Below, piece by piece: positions 1 through 12,268 of a DNA stretch of 64,000 bases. Below the pieces are notes generated by a model, which saw only the letters and a program-made list of their open reading frames with translations, had not been told where the DNA came from and searched no databases. The translations under genes and the position numbers were made by a program. The DNA lies in the NCBI GenBank assembly GCA_009733775.1, contig WOGZ01000084.1, positions 1-64,000 on the forward strand, read 5' to 3'. Positions within the stretch are counted from its first letter, which is position 1, and each line of letters starts with the position of its first letter. This DNA comes from Alectoria sarmentosa (Eukaryota > Ascomycota > Lecanoromycetes > Lecanorales > Parmeliaceae).

Positions 1-360
1 TACTAATCATGTGGCTGGCATGGCAACAGGCCGGAGGAGGCTGGGAACCAACCATCTTTTCAACAGTACGAGAATGCCCGTACACGATTCCATAAGGTCT
101 GGCACCAGGACTACCAGTTGGCCAGCAATGCTCGTCACAACCACCAAGACTCCGACTATGGACTTCCTGTTCTGGAGAAAGCTGTCATATAGCCGAAGAA
201 GAATACTCTCTTTTTGAAAACAAAGACAAGTTTTCACTAATAAGGCCTCACGCGAACAAAGTCCCAAAGTCCAGGGCACGCTTTCGCTTTCAAGCTTTCT
301 GAATATCTAACTTCCTTCCTCTAAAACTCTTTTCTATCAAGCGAACAACTCCAGTTACAC

Positions 361-399
361 GACGACGACGACGATGATGATGATGCTGATGCTGATGAT
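361..399. repeat. GAC/GAT/GCT trinucleotide microsatellite
   Basis: Four GAC units are followed by four GAT units and then GCT/GAT units. Open frames on both strands here are products of the repeat and are not genes. Confidence 0.85.
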
Positions 400-3342
400 A
401 AGCAGACCACAGGAGAGGAAGAAGGCCCGTGTACTCAATATATCAGTGCAAATACCAGTGTCCTTCATTGAGGCTACCAAAGTCCAGCCATTGACCACGA
501 AGACAGAACAAACACTTTCCATCTGCTCGTCTGTTCCCACGCAGAGCGGTCCCAAGCGATTGCGTCCCGAGTCGAATTGCAATCTTACCACACCACTGTA
601 CACTCGCACAACTCCATAATCAGTCACAGAGAATCAGACGGACAATACTTTCTATTAAAACACCCACTATTTCCCTGACCCCAACCCCCTTACACTGTAG
701 CTTCTCAACCAAGCCGAGCCAAAGACTTCGCTCTTACTATCGTCCGACGAGGAGACGAAACCGAATGTCTAGCTTTCACAATTGCCAGTAACCATATCAT
801 ACGGAGCCCTAATCTCTCATAGCGAATAAGTGCGCCGGCGGCTGGCATCGTCTGTTCGGGGGTATCAGGACTTGGAGCGCAGGCAGGAAAGGTGCCAGGA
901 AAATTGCGGTCGAAGAAGTACGGGCCCCTAAACCATTGACAAGAGCAGCGCTAGGAGGCGAAGTTTCACGTCGCTGAATGCTCTTCCTGCTTCCTGAAAC
1001 TTCTTCAATTTCAAAAAGATAGATCTTTCTGGTTTGATGTCCGAAATCGCCGTGAATCAAAGAAAAATCTTCAGTATTACCCTACCGCTTTTTGCTGTTA
1101 GCTTTCATGAGCGCGCCTGGGGCGAGAAGGTGGATGGGCAGAGCGAAACTGATTGATTGACCGCCCACGAAGATTTTGCTGCGTAAAGGCAGAGTGATAA
1201 AGAAGAAGGATTCACATCATGGTGGGGGTTTGTACAGGCGCCTATCGCTTATAGCATGCAGGAAGCTAATACGTCTCTGCTGCAGATCCACCCTATCGGA
1301 ACGAGGAGAGTCTGGAGCAGAAGGACAATCTGCCGTCCACCCCCATGATTTGACTCTCTCTCGCAAACGTCCCAAATTGCGACTTTCAATCCCGCCGTGC
1401 GTCTTGCCGCTCCTGGCGCAGGTATGTCGACCTCGCGTTGAATGGCGATGCGAACATATTGATACTTTGCTGGAATAAAGGTCCCAAAAAAGTTCGTTAT
1501 ACACACGACGGGTAATCTAGAAATAAAAACAAGATCATTGCGCCATTATACCAGCGCCATCAGGAATTGAATCTAACACAATTAAGATGTCACCACGACC
1601 ACAAAGGAGACTCTGACTCTCAAGACTCTCAGATGGGAAAGCCAAGAAAAGTTGGTACTCAAGCAGGTCTACCAATAGCGTCCTCGCCCGGTTTTGGTGG
1701 CCGCACATAGCACGAACCAAAATTGCCGGACTAAACGACTAGTGATCCTACGCCTCCTACGCCCGAGCGCCTCGAATTCAATTACCAAAAGTGCGACAAC
1801 GGGCGAGCCGCAAAAGGTTTCATATAGAGTAGCGGGAACCTCGAAATTGTCAACGACATGCCTGACCGGTTTTGAGATGGAAAAAACTTCTCACTGGAGC
1901 CAACACGGAATTCTGTTGGGGACTGCCAATTTGACAAGCGTAGCATTTTCTGGCTCATTGAATCCTCATGATAGTAGATAATGATAGGCCTATTATGGTG
2001 GCATTGTGTAGGTAGGCCAGGCCGAGCCTCAGATTTCGCTGAATTCGCCAACACTAATCGCGATTCACGTCCGATGCAATGATATCAAGTCTGAAATGTG
2101 TGTTTGATTATTCAATTCTGCCTCCTCAATTTGTTTCACCGCTCCAACTTCGAAGACAGGCAGTTCATAACGTCTAGGATCCCGGAAACGGATAAGATGG
2201 TTCCCCACTACAAAGTTCTAGGGAACAGGCAACTTCAATCTACCCTTTCGACCACCCTTCATCATGCCCCGTCTCTCAAAAACACCGATTCCTCCTAACG
2301 GATGATCTGCTCCCGCAAATTCTTCTGGCAGATGATGACCTTAAGTACCTTGGCTCGGTAGTGTGCCCGAGCTGTGGGAATATGGTTTTCACCACTTATC
2401 CTAATCGACTCAGAAGAAAGGATTTTAAGGTGGTAGTTGGTTAAACTTCCGAGCCGACGCACTTACAGTCTCTATATCTCTACATCACAAATATTGAACA
2501 GGATTTTCGACGACCCTACTACCTGCGCCGCAGTACACAGGTTTGCCCAAAATAGTGGTCTATCATGTTGGTCTTGACCTTCCAACCCAGCGTCAATCCA
2601 AACTGTCGGATTATTCAGGTGATTCAATATAAGGTGTGCTAAGCCTGCTGCTTATCACCCCTCGCGAACTCACATCAGAACATGGGCATCTCCACTCTTG
2701 CTTACTAATCAGTACCAAGCTTTTTTTGTCTGTTGTGCTCACATCACGTTTTTAATCCCCTAACCTCTTCATCAATCTCACTTTCTCCTTCGTCGCCCAA
2801 CGTTTCGCATTTCCCTTAGCAGAAGCCAACGAAGCCTGTCGCTTACAAGCCAAACAAGTTACGAGTTTGGCAACCGCAACTTCAACAGACGGAGGTTTGA
2901 TAATTACGGGGAACGTCAGAGCAGTAAGCGGACCCATGTCCCCAGCGCCAGGGAGTCCTCGAGCGCCAGGAACGGCGACGTCAAGGTCCATTGTCGACCT
3001 CGATCCGTGCACGCACCTGCGCAGCTCTTGGGTCGCGAGATGACCATGTTATAAATATAACCACCGCGGATGGCAAAGGGGGCTGTCACGACTGATAGCA
3101 CATATGCGGAAAGGGGTGAGGCGCGGATTCGGGTGACGGCTAACGCTGATGAGGGAAGGTACTATACTAGACTAGCAAGGGTAGGAGAACAGGAGTCCAA
3201 AGGTGGACGGCCTAAGTAGGATCGACTCGATAACGGAAGCGTGGCGCAAAAATCCCACCAATTATCTTTGGCCGCAGGCCGGCGCTGAAAGCAGTTTTTG
3301 AGCCGGACGATAACAGTTCTTGCCTTCTTGGTTCAGTCCGTT

Positions 3343-3379
3343 GAAGAAGAAGAAGAAGAAGAAGAAGCAGAAGAAGAAG
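3343..3379. repeat. GAA trinucleotide microsatellite
   Basis: About twelve GAA units with one CAG interruption. It generates poly-Glu on the plus strand and poly-Leu on the minus strand. Both surrounding open frames are low complexity and unsupported. Confidence 0.85.
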
Positions 3380-4379
3380 CAACCGAACAAGCAAAACACG
3401 AATACAGACCAAACCAACCCATCTCACTCCCCACCCTCTCCACAGCTCACACAATGAACGACCGAACGAAACGCCGCCATAGCCCGGTTCGCCATCAAAG
3501 ACTTCCCCCACTATGCAAAGGTATGCAGAAGCCATCAGCATGCATACACACACATATACATAGAAAACCCACACCCGTGACTACCATTCACACAAACTCA
3601 AAAGCCTAAAAGAGAGCGCTGTAGCAGCAATATCATAATGGTTGCTGAGACTAGATCTCGCGCGCCATAGCTCGCAGTGAACGAAGCGCTTACGCAAAGA
3701 TTGATAATGCCATGGGGTCGTCAGAGGTGCTGACCTCGAGCACGATTGCCAAGAAACCCCAATAGTGAAGGGTGACGAGTTCGACCGCTACGATGTCACG
3801 ATACGGGGGCGCGGGATTTCAACATTCCTGATGAGATAGATAGGTCCATTCATTGTGGGAAACGGAAGCGCTTCAACGATTGCAGACATGCAGGAAGCGG
3901 CGTGAGGGGCCAATAAGCGCGAGGTGATTGATGGGGGATTAAGCGGGTGTATTCGATTAAGAGATTGCTAGCACGTATACTTATACTCCGGAGGAATTAT
4001 TTGAAATGCATACATTGCGCTTCCTGAAGACGGACGCTACACTTGACCAAGTAAGTAAACTAGTGTCAAAAGCACGAACGATCCGCCACAGCATCTTCCA
4101 TCAACAATACGCAGCTCTTCTCCTTATGCCACGGTAGGGTAGTCACGCGCGTCACCATACCATATAACTTAAAATGCTAGATAGGCACACAGACAAAAGC
4201 TCGATCTTCCGCGCACGTACTCGGCAGCGCTTCCGGTAGATAGATAGATAGGCGAATACTGCCAGAACAATTGAGGGACGCCGTGCCAGCAGTCGCATGC
4301 TGAAATGCTATTGCGTTAGCCAATTTTCTCACACCTTTAGCGAAATGGCCATGACAATCCTACATACCAAGCCATCTCT

Positions 4380-4938
4380 CTAAGCCGATTTCCTCAAAAA
4401 CTCATACTGCAACCCGGTGGCATTGAAGAAGAGGAATCCTCCCATCCCCATAGCCGGGCGCGGTGGTCACGAAGTTCCAACCTACGTGGATTCAGCATGC
4501 TTGGATCTACGAGCGAGAAAACGCGTAGACGTGCCCGTCCCGCCATTGTCGTAGTCGCCTATCGTGATGCCGAAAGGCTCAGGGGGGGTCAAGGTTGATT
4601 TCCTGGTAACCGCTGTTGAAGAAAGCGGGAGAGGCGGAGTCGATGGTTTGGAGGGTCAGATCGGCCGTGCCGGCACGTGAGTTGTTTTCAGCGGCTGGGA
4701 TCCCTAGATCTTAGGTGGGAGACGAGCGACTGAGAGCAGAGGTTTCATACCCGTGTGGTAGTTGCTGATGTAAAGGCCATCCTTGTCGTTGTGACCATGG
4801 GCAACAACACGGGTTTTTGAGGTAGTAGCTGCTGGGTGGGGTGACTGTCGCGTAGACTGCACTAGTGGAAGAGGGCTGAGCAACAGCAAGGGCTAGGGTG
4901 GCGAGAATGTTCGCAATGGCGCAGATTATTGTACGCAT
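4380..4938 (-). pseudogene. frameshifted small secreted protein relic
   Basis: The start at 4938 opens a clear signal peptide (MRTIICAIANILATLALAVA, then a Ser/Thr/Pro-rich stretch). After about 40 codons the sensible reading jumps to the next frame within an A-run near 4815 (VVAHGHNDKDGLYISNYHTG), which suggests a one-base insertion. A plausible intron follows (GTATGA donor, TAG acceptor near 4690). Further protein-like pieces (GITIGDYDNGG; FFNATGLQYEFLRKSA then stop at 4380) lie in different frames around a run of seven C's. I infer a single roughly 200-residue secreted protein broken by several frameshifts. The family has no known function that I can name. An alternative is a functional gene with sequencing errors, but several breaks make decay more likely. 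Confidence 0.5.
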
Positions 4939-5684
4939 GGTACCGTAGGTGGTCGGGCTAGAGGGGATAAGAGGCTATCAATATGCGGAGAAATATTGAT
5001 TGGCCGATGAGATTTTGCGTTGTGGAAGAAAGGGTTGGGGATGAGAGACAGCATGATGGGGGATCAGATCATCATATATACCATTCCTTTCTATTTTTCA
5101 ACTTCTTCTCTGCTGAGATGTATGTACACAGCCCCATAAGACCCAGCAAGCTCGTATATTCCAATCACATGTGAGAGCGACGCGGAAGTGTCGTTCGCCA
5201 CTTCCTGCATGTTCAAGGAGACCTTGCGAATAGAAGCAGGAGACAATACGCAGATAGACTGAGCTTGTTCGGACCAGACCGCATGAGGAATGTCCACCAT
5301 TAGTGGAGTAGGTATGCAACGTCCTTCTCGGGATGACATGCATACCACAAATGGAGGAAAATGATTGGACGAAATGCTCGGATCCACCAAACCCGATCGA
5401 TAGCATCGGAAGATTCGCAATGAGTCGATAGTGTTAGATGGCAGAGGCTACTGATGCGATGCCCAAGCACGAATGCAGGTTTCCTCCAGGTCTATGTATA
5501 GTTCCAATTTTCGGAAGGACGCATGCACGGTAAAGGCTTGCTTCGTACATTTACCAGAGGAACTATACGAGGGACTGCCGCTAGCCAGATCCCATACTCG
5601 CGGAATTGGCCAATACTGAGGTAGCGATACCACAAAAGCGGTGAATTTCTGCGTACTCGATCTAAATCTCCAGTAGTGCCCTGT
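4939..5684. other. intergenic, nothing recognised
   Basis: Several minus-strand open frames of about 60-110 codons overlap here in different frames. None has a signal peptide, a domain or splice sites that join it to a neighbour. I see nothing else in it. Confidence 0.5.
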
Positions 5685-7455
5685 TCAGCCAGGGCCTGGA
5701 CACGTAAGTCGACCTAGTGAAGACTCAATGCAGGGCTCCCTGGCAGCAATGGGGAGCTTGAAAGGTACAACAGCAGCGACGTTGCTCGTATAGTTGGCAG
5801 TCACATTCAAAGATGATGCAGAAATTATTGGACCTGTCAGATTTCCGGCAAGTGTGGCGTTCATGCCCAGGTTTCGCTCTGGCGGGCGCACTGGCACGTA
5901 ATTGACCGGACATGATCGGACGTCTCCTTGGTGGCTCGCCACCACGCCCCACGGGCAGGTCGCGTCTGCAGGTCCGTTGAATGGTGGCTGGAGATACACT
6001 GCGATCTCAAATGTGGGCGGGAAAGCGACTTGCAGCATTTCTTGACTTTTATAAGTCTCTTTCGAGTGGATGTTAACGGAATGAGACCTTACCTGCCTGT
6101 CTTTTGCCGGTGGATTGACTTCTTCTTCGAGTACGGATTGTCTGACTGATGGCTGTGCCGCCAAGAGAGCCAGACCCGGGGCTGCTTATGCAAGTTGCAA
6201 TTAAGATCTCGGCAACACTTCGTAGCATGTCCCATGTTACGGGATGTCTTTCATTTGCTCCTACAGCTATGGCACAATTCCCTACGAGTGCAGAAAATCA
6301 GTGTCGCACTATGGATAAAATCGGAATCCCATGACTCACCAGAGATTTTGATAATTGGTCCAGAAGCAGGATCAAGAATTACCTCGCCAGACTGCAGGAA
6401 TTCAAACAAAGCAGCCTCACAATTGGCGGTGCTGGGACTTCCAAGCGTTGCCTCACAGGCGTATTTCACGTTGACAGGAATGGGAGTCGGAGGTCCTATG
6501 GGGTATTGCCACCAACGCAAGTGGTCTCGGCCTCTTAAGGATACCTGATTGCTCTCTAGCCCATCGAGTATCCTCGCGAGGCTGTTCTGCATCGTTATAT
6601 CCCGAGATCTCAGAAACCGCCTTTGTGCCCTGAACTTCACGGTCAGGAATCAGTGCGTAGAGGTGCATCAAAAGAACTTACTCAGCCATCACAGCCAAGG
6701 AAGTCGCGTAGTCAGTTGCTTCGGGATTCAATAATGACAAGGGAGCGGAAACTGTGATCGTCATATAATAAGGTATATCTGAGATCCCTTTAGTATAGCC
6801 AAGAGGGTGAATGATTTTATGAGATGGATCCTCGAATTGCTAGTTGAGAATCCGCAGCGATGCAGCAGAACTTACTGTACTCATCAGTGGCAGGATTGGA
6901 CGGTATCGCAACGAATTCGGCGGTCCCGTCCGGCTCCCAGACCCAGGCAGGGTAAGGGAATTCGGCGTTGTCTCCTCCATAGGTCGTAGGGTAAATGAGG
7001 GACTCGAGGGTTCTTCCGACACCGTAGGTGATGAAGCCGCCGCGGCTCAAGAAGTAAACGCAAGAATCTACAAGCTGCAGGGCCATGTCCCTGACTTCAT
7101 TCCATGGCACGAATACAAATTGGTCGCTCTGTGAATGGCCGTCCAAGTCGATAGTGATCATACAGCTCGGCTTGGGTTCAGCATCCGTGTAGTGGAGCGG
7201 AACTTGGATGTAATTGTTGGTTGCGGTATGTGCACGAGTAGTGAAGATAGTGGGAAGGGTACCCCGAGGAAGATTGTCCGCCGCTGCTTGGCACGTTGAA
7301 TGAAAGAGGGGGCGTCCAAGGAATTGACTGCATGCGAGCGCATCGGGCGACACCGGGTAAGGACCTCTGGCATAAGCTTTGTACGGAGAAATTATTAAAA
7401 CACAAAGACATGATTTGGCGGCAGGAGGCAAAGTTGAAGGCCACAGAGAGCGCAT
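5685..7455 (-). CDS. predicted secreted protein with two related domains (five exons)
   Basis: Exons read complement(5685-6028, 6093-6281, 6340-6629, 6682-6787, 6876-7455), total 1509 nt, 502 codons plus stop. All four introns are GT-AG (88, 52, 58 and 64 nt), and donors include GTAAGT, GTGAGT and GTAAGG. The N-terminus has a weak hydrophobic segment (CLCVLIIS) ending in an AYA site, consistent with a signal peptide. Two halves resemble each other: around residue 98 a CMITIDLDG stretch, then VPWNEVRDMALQLVDSCV and GGF; around residue 326 NCAIAVG, then VTWDMLRSVAEILIATCI and GSLGG. Several N-glycosylation sequons lie near the C-terminus (NATL, NLTG, NVTA). The fold is one I associate with uncharacterised secreted ascomycete proteins; its function is unknown. 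An alternative start at 7513 (MAAILLPTFASSAPL, a better signal peptide) would need one extra 43-nt intron with a poor donor. Confidence 0.65.
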
Positions 7456-8571
7456 GCTTGAAGATGAACAGTGGTGCAGAGCTTGCGAAAGTGGGTAAAA
7501 GGATTGCTGCCATGAATACGATAATATGACAGCGGGAAAGGCGTCGACTAGAGAAGACGGAAGAAGCAGGGACTAGGTTGCGTTTTGACCGTTGGCACTT
7601 GAAACACTCTAGGAGGATAACAGGATCACATGGTCTATGGAGGCGCGCATATAGAAACGACGATCTGGAGGGCGGCCTTGAATTCGTCTGACCTTAAATG
7701 GCGGCAATGGAAGCTGAGCTGCAAGTTGATGCGCAGACTCGCTCCTCGGGCAGACTCGAAGAGACAATTCGTAGGCCAGATAGACATGGGTAAATACCCT
7801 CATCTATGCTTATGGCAACAGCCAGTCTTCATATTGAGATATTATGTATCATATGAAAAGCCCCCAAGATGAGAAGAGTCCAATCTTACAAAGATTAAGA
7901 TTGGCTCCTGAGGATGCCGAATAGCAAGTTCTGCCAAACAGAGGCGCATCAATCTCTCAAACTTGCATTCAATGGTTGGCTATGATCAGAATGATGAGAA
8001 AGGGAAGCTGGCCAAGTGTGTACGGCCGAGTACTGGAGTAGTTTCCGGGGAACATGTACTCGTAGCATTGAGGTAGTGAAGCACTCGAGGCACTGAAGTA
8101 GCATCGCCTCGTTGTCACTCGCTCTCCACTCATTATTCTCCACTCATGACAGAAGAAACTTATGCCCATCGAATAGGGAGTCAGATGTAAGATATATCAA
8201 GATTTTCCATCTTCTACTTACAATCCCAACAGCATGATGCTAACTCATGAGCATACTTGAGAGCGTCACACTGACATTGATCAGAGGCAAGCTCTCGGAA
8301 GGCAGCATCCGATGATCGACGGTTACAGACGGTTACAGTGATTACTTTACTTCATGATCTACTTTACTGTACTAGTCCTTATCTTAGCGCATATCGGCGT
8401 TTAGTAGCGCAAGCCGAAATTCCTGTACTCAGATTCGAGGCTTCGACTTTACAACTCCTGCTCTCCGTCATGGATACTGTGCCAACGCCTTTTGCTTAGG
8501 CTCATGCTTTCTTGACACCTCCTACGTTGTACATCTATGTCTTCTTACTTGGTCTCCAATTGATGCTCGTC
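7456..8571. other. intergenic between divergent genes
   Basis: It separates the minus-strand secreted-protein gene from the plus-strand F-box gene, so it must hold both promoters. It contains the alternative signal-peptide start at 7513. I see no other gene, RNA or repeat. Confidence 0.5.
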
Positions 8572-10776
8572 ATGGCTCCCCCGGCGTCCCGCTTGCGCTC
8601 AGCGATGAATGTGAAGCAAACCTCGAGAACTCGCTCTACGCGCAACCATGTCTCCTATCGCGAGCAGACGAGCGATAGCGGCAGCGAAGAGTTTGATGAT
8701 ACTGCCGGCGAGGATGACTTGGAAGTCACTCCATTGCGACAACAACGGCATCGTGCCCCGCCTTCAGCTCCAGCTATTGCCCCTCGGCAACTCGACGGCT
8801 CAAGGAAGCGCAAAGCAATTGGGCCGGGCCACAGACGGCAACACGCTGTCACGAAGAGAGCCAGGCTCAGTGGCCGCGATACAGACTCGAAGAACAATGG
8901 TGATACAGCTATACAGTTCACTGGCAAAACTATGCCTTGGCCAACTCTACCCTACCACATCCTCCTCGCCATCTTCGACTACGCTTCTCGACCCCTCGTA
9001 AGCGATACTTTCCAGCCCATGCCTTCCATCAACTGGCTATACAGCATTGCGCTTTGCTGTAAAGCCTTCACTGAACCCTCCCTCTCTTGCCTATACAAAT
9101 CGCCACCTCTCCATCCGCCAAGTCGAGCTCATCGCCTCCTCGCACACCTAGCAAACTATAAGGATACTTCAGCCTTCAATTATGGAGCCAAAATTAAATA
9201 CCTAGAGGTGGAAGCTCTCAGCACAATCCTACGCAAATTTGTCGGCTTGGACCCCTTGGACCTTGGAGCGCTCGTGTCCCTCACTCCCCAGCTGCGAGGC
9301 ATAGCATTACACCTTTACTCGGACAATCTGACGTGGAGAAAGAGTGGTAGATCCAGGACTGTTGCTGGCAGTAGAGCTGTATATCAACATTCGATGATTG
9401 CAGCTCTACGGGAACAAAAAATCATGCTTCAAGACTGGACATGGAATCACTCGCTCGCAAAGCAAAGCCAGAGCGCATTTCCACTGGCGCAGATGAAAGA
9501 AGTGCACATGATGCCGCCATTTCAGACCCTGCGGAGTCTGACTCTTGTTAATTACCCCGCTGGCCCAATTGAGAAAGAGAGACATTGCGAAGACATGCTC
9601 GCAGAAGCCATCAACTTGTTGCCAAAGTTGAAAGATCTACACTTTCACTTGTCTTCAGTCAACGAGCGACTCTTGTCAAGAATACCACATGACCTACAGA
9701 CGCTCGAGATAGTGGAGTGTCCAGTGCTGAAATCATCATCGCTTAATGGTTTCCTTGCTGCGAAAGGCGGAAATCTTCGACAGCTCATCTTGGATCATAA
9801 TCAGTCCCTGAATCTCTCCTTCCTGACACGTCTCGCCCAGTTCTGCCCAAAATTGGAGCTCTTTAAAGCGGATCTGCGATACTTTGGCACACTGAACGTG
9901 ACTCGAGACACCGATCCGAAATACGACGCGCTTCTGCTCGAATATGAAAGACCTACCTGGCCAATGGGCCTTCAGAATTTGGAGCTGTTCCATCTACGGA
10001 GGTGGAACCTTCAGACTGCAGAGCTTTTCTTCTCTTCTTTGACGGATTCTGCAGAGCTACTACCTAATCTACGCCAACTCAAGATCAAGGCCAGCCTCGA
10101 TGAGAGCGGTTGGCGAGAGAGGATTGCCTTCCGGGACAGTTGGACGGAAAAGCTACGGCGCGTCTTCCTCAGGCGGTCACCACCGCCAAACCCGTATCTC
10201 AAATCCATTTCCGCCTTCAAGGCTTTCGAATCACAGCAAAAGAAGGGCAAGATGGCTGCTGTTCGGAAAGATCAGCCGCGGAGCTTCACTCGAGCCACAG
10301 CTTCCGTCCTCAACAACGAGAGGACCTTCCAAGCGAGCCGCGTCGAAGTGGCTCCCCAGACAATGGTCAAAAACGCAAGCGAAAGCGACAGTGATGCTCC
10401 GCTGGTCAAAGTTCGCCGAAGCACTAGAGCCAAAACGCAGAGGGAAGACATCTACACTCTGTCCGAGAGTCCACCCATTAGATCAAAAGCTCCACGTCGC
10501 CGAAGACGCCGCAAGGGCTCCGACGATTCATCCAGCGAAGATTCGGCGATTGACGATGACGGCATAATGGAACCAGATACCCAAGGGACATCTGTCGATG
10601 GCGAACCGGATTTATACGTGCAAGGTCTTTGCGACGTTGTGGACGTCTTGATCGACAACCTACGACCTACCGAAGAGCAGCTCAACGAGAACGATTTCTT
10701 GGACGACGAGGTCAGTGGTGATGAGGACTGGAACGGGGATGATGACATGCCTGGTGATGGTGGGTATGCTTGGTAG
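8572..10776 (+). CDS. F-box / leucine-rich-repeat protein, probably nuclear
   Basis: This is a single uninterrupted exon. The frame is open from 8512, but I choose the ATG at 8572 (734 codons): its context is better (GTCATGG), and the 20 residues upstream are an unlikely hydrophobic leader for a charged nuclear-looking protein. Residues 1-115 are disordered, with acidic (SGSEEFDDTAGEDDLE) and basic stretches. An F-box-like helix pair begins near residue 121 (MPWPTLPYHILLAIFDYASR) and continues through CCKAFTEPSLSCLYKSPPL. Residues about 230-500 contain degenerate leucine-rich repeats (LPKLKDLHFHL, LQTLEIVECP, LRQLILDHN, LPNLRQLKIKA). The C-terminus has a basic cluster (APRRRRRRKG) and an acidic tail. 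F-box proteins of this type are substrate adaptors of SCF ubiquitin ligases; the target cannot be read from the sequence. Confidence 0.8.
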   Translation: MAPPASRLRSAMNVKQTSRTRSTRNHVSYREQTSDSGSEEFDDTAGEDDLEVTPLRQQRHRAPPSAPAIAPRQLDGSRKRKAIGPGHRRQHAVTKRARLSGRDTDSKNNGDTAIQFTGKTMPWPTLPYHILLAIFDYASRPLVSDTFQPMPSINWLYSIALCCKAFTEPSLSCLYKSPPLHPPSRAHRLLAHLANYKDTSAFNYGAKIKYLEVEALSTILRKFVGLDPLDLGALVSLTPQLRGIALHLYSDNLTWRKSGRSRTVAGSRAVYQHSMIAALREQKIMLQDWTWNHSLAKQSQSAFPLAQMKEVHMMPPFQTLRSLTLVNYPAGPIEKERHCEDMLAEAINLLPKLKDLHFHLSSVNERLLSRIPHDLQTLEIVECPVLKSSSLNGFLAAKGGNLRQLILDHNQSLNLSFLTRLAQFCPKLELFKADLRYFGTLNVTRDTDPKYDALLLEYERPTWPMGLQNLELFHLRRWNLQTAELFFSSLTDSAELLPNLRQLKIKASLDESGWRERIAFRDSWTEKLRRVFLRRSPPPNPYLKSISAFKAFESQQKKGKMAAVRKDQPRSFTRATASVLNNERTFQASRVEVAPQTMVKNASESDSDAPLVKVRRSTRAKTQREDIYTLSESPPIRSKAPRRRRRRKGSDDSSSEDSAIDDDGIMEPDTQGTSVDGEPDLYVQGLCDVVDVLIDNLRPTEEQLNENDFLDDEVSGDEDWNGDDDMPGDGGYAW

Positions 10777-12268
10777 AGTCGATATTGTACCAGACCGCAA
10801 AGCATAATGAGGCGTCATGGACAGGCAACGAGAGCGGAAGCTGGCGTTGTGTGAATTGTATCAGCATCATCCGGAGGCATCGAGGGACTAATGGCGCATT
10901 ATACGATACCCCATCGATCAGGGAGGCATCAGTGTTGCTGAATGAAATCGCAGAAAGCCATGTTTATTTCACTTTACACTCTTCGCAGATGTACATCAAG
11001 AATTGCCCAAGAAAATAGGCTTTGAACCGCCGCTCTATTTGCAATGAATCATCCCCCCCCCCCCACTTCTGGATCTACTATTGTTACAGTACATGGTAAG
11101 CGCACTGCGTCCCCTTGTCAGACACGCCTGCTTCGACTCCTCTGTGTAATGCAAATTTCCTCACAACGCCCGCCATTTGCCCGCCTTCCTCTCGTCATCG
11201 ATATAACTGCTAGCTGTTGCGTATCACTCGTGAATATCATCATCCATGGACCGTACACTCGTTCATGAAGATTCATCATCATGGATGATGCGCAACTATC
11301 CATTAATAACATGTATCTTTGATGACCAGAACGGCGTGTTTGCGTCGACAAAATTCAAATGTTATTTCTGTGAAGCAACTTCAGCGAGTTGAGATTGAGA
11401 TAAATCTCTCGAGAAGAATTTATGAAAGTGAAGCTTCAAACGAAAATTTTAACCTCATTAAAAATTCGCTCTCAATTCGAGCTTTTGACAGGTTGCTTCG
11501 TTCTGTTGCTCAAGATGCCGTACTTTCATAACATATTAAAATTGTTTATAACAGTATAAGGTTAATAGACAACGGCGTTGTTTATGAAAGATATCACACG
11601 TGCTATTGATGAATATTTATTCATTGTTTATTTATAACAAACGCATCTTTATGGACGAATATATAATCTTAAAATAAACGCTTTATTCATCTGAGATACG
11701 TATAATTCATATCTTTAAGCAATGTGCAACAACATAATCAAGAAGCGTGTTTTGACGCCGCGCTTATTCAAGTCATCAACGAGTTTCTGATCATCTTTCA
11801 ATAACGCACCTTACGGCTTACTCTGATTTTGATCTGACGGTTTTGAAAGCTTTCGATATACTTAGACATGCATGGTTTTGGATACGTTCTGGGGTCTGAG
11901 AGTGAGGTTTGATAGTTGAGGTGCTGCGGTGATGTGTTGATGGTTGGGAAAGAGTCACTTCAACTTCAATAATTCACTTATGCTCGTCTTTTTCAATCAT
12001 AAGACCTCACCAGAAATGGGGCACACAGCTATTAAGAACCCATCTCTTGCAGGTAAACCTTCACTTGCTACAACGACAATATCTTAAATCCATCCAGGCT
12101 CTGTACCGTTGGTCAGCCCATCGCATTGTAATCAAATATCACCTAGAATGAATGAGACGTTGGTTCAACGTGACCTCGATACGCACTATTGAATGAGTGC
12201 AGACTGATCGACCTCTTTAAGATAGGCGCTTGCCAATAACAACTGCAGCCAATCATCAATTCGCCAAG
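10777..12268. other. intergenic with a moderately AT-rich patch
   Basis: Holds a run of C's at about 11050-11062 and an AT-rich patch at about 11330-11720 that may be an old repeat remnant. No open frame here has family features. Confidence 0.45.

Larger units (their letters stand above)
1..4379. other. gene-poor flank, no supportable gene
   Basis: I see no convincing coding region in this stretch. Open frames are short, overlap on both strands and match no family I recognise. The only one with some protein-like character is on the minus strand at 2752-3012, with a CLACKRQ patch that looks faintly like a zinc-binding pair but lacks any following Cys/His partner. Two trinucleotide microsatellites lie here and are listed separately. 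Base composition is close to that of the neighbouring genes, so this is ordinary intergenic DNA or very old relics, not one of the AT-rich transposon blocks. Confidence 0.5.

Noticed and set aside
2752..3012. minus-strand frame with CLACKRQ patch
   Set aside because: A single Cys pair with no partner ligands, and no introns link it to other exons. Left as unassigned.
10452..10805. 117-codon minus-strand frame opposite the end of the F-box/LRR gene
   Set aside because: Shadow of the acidic, Ser/Asp-rich tail of the gene on the other strand.
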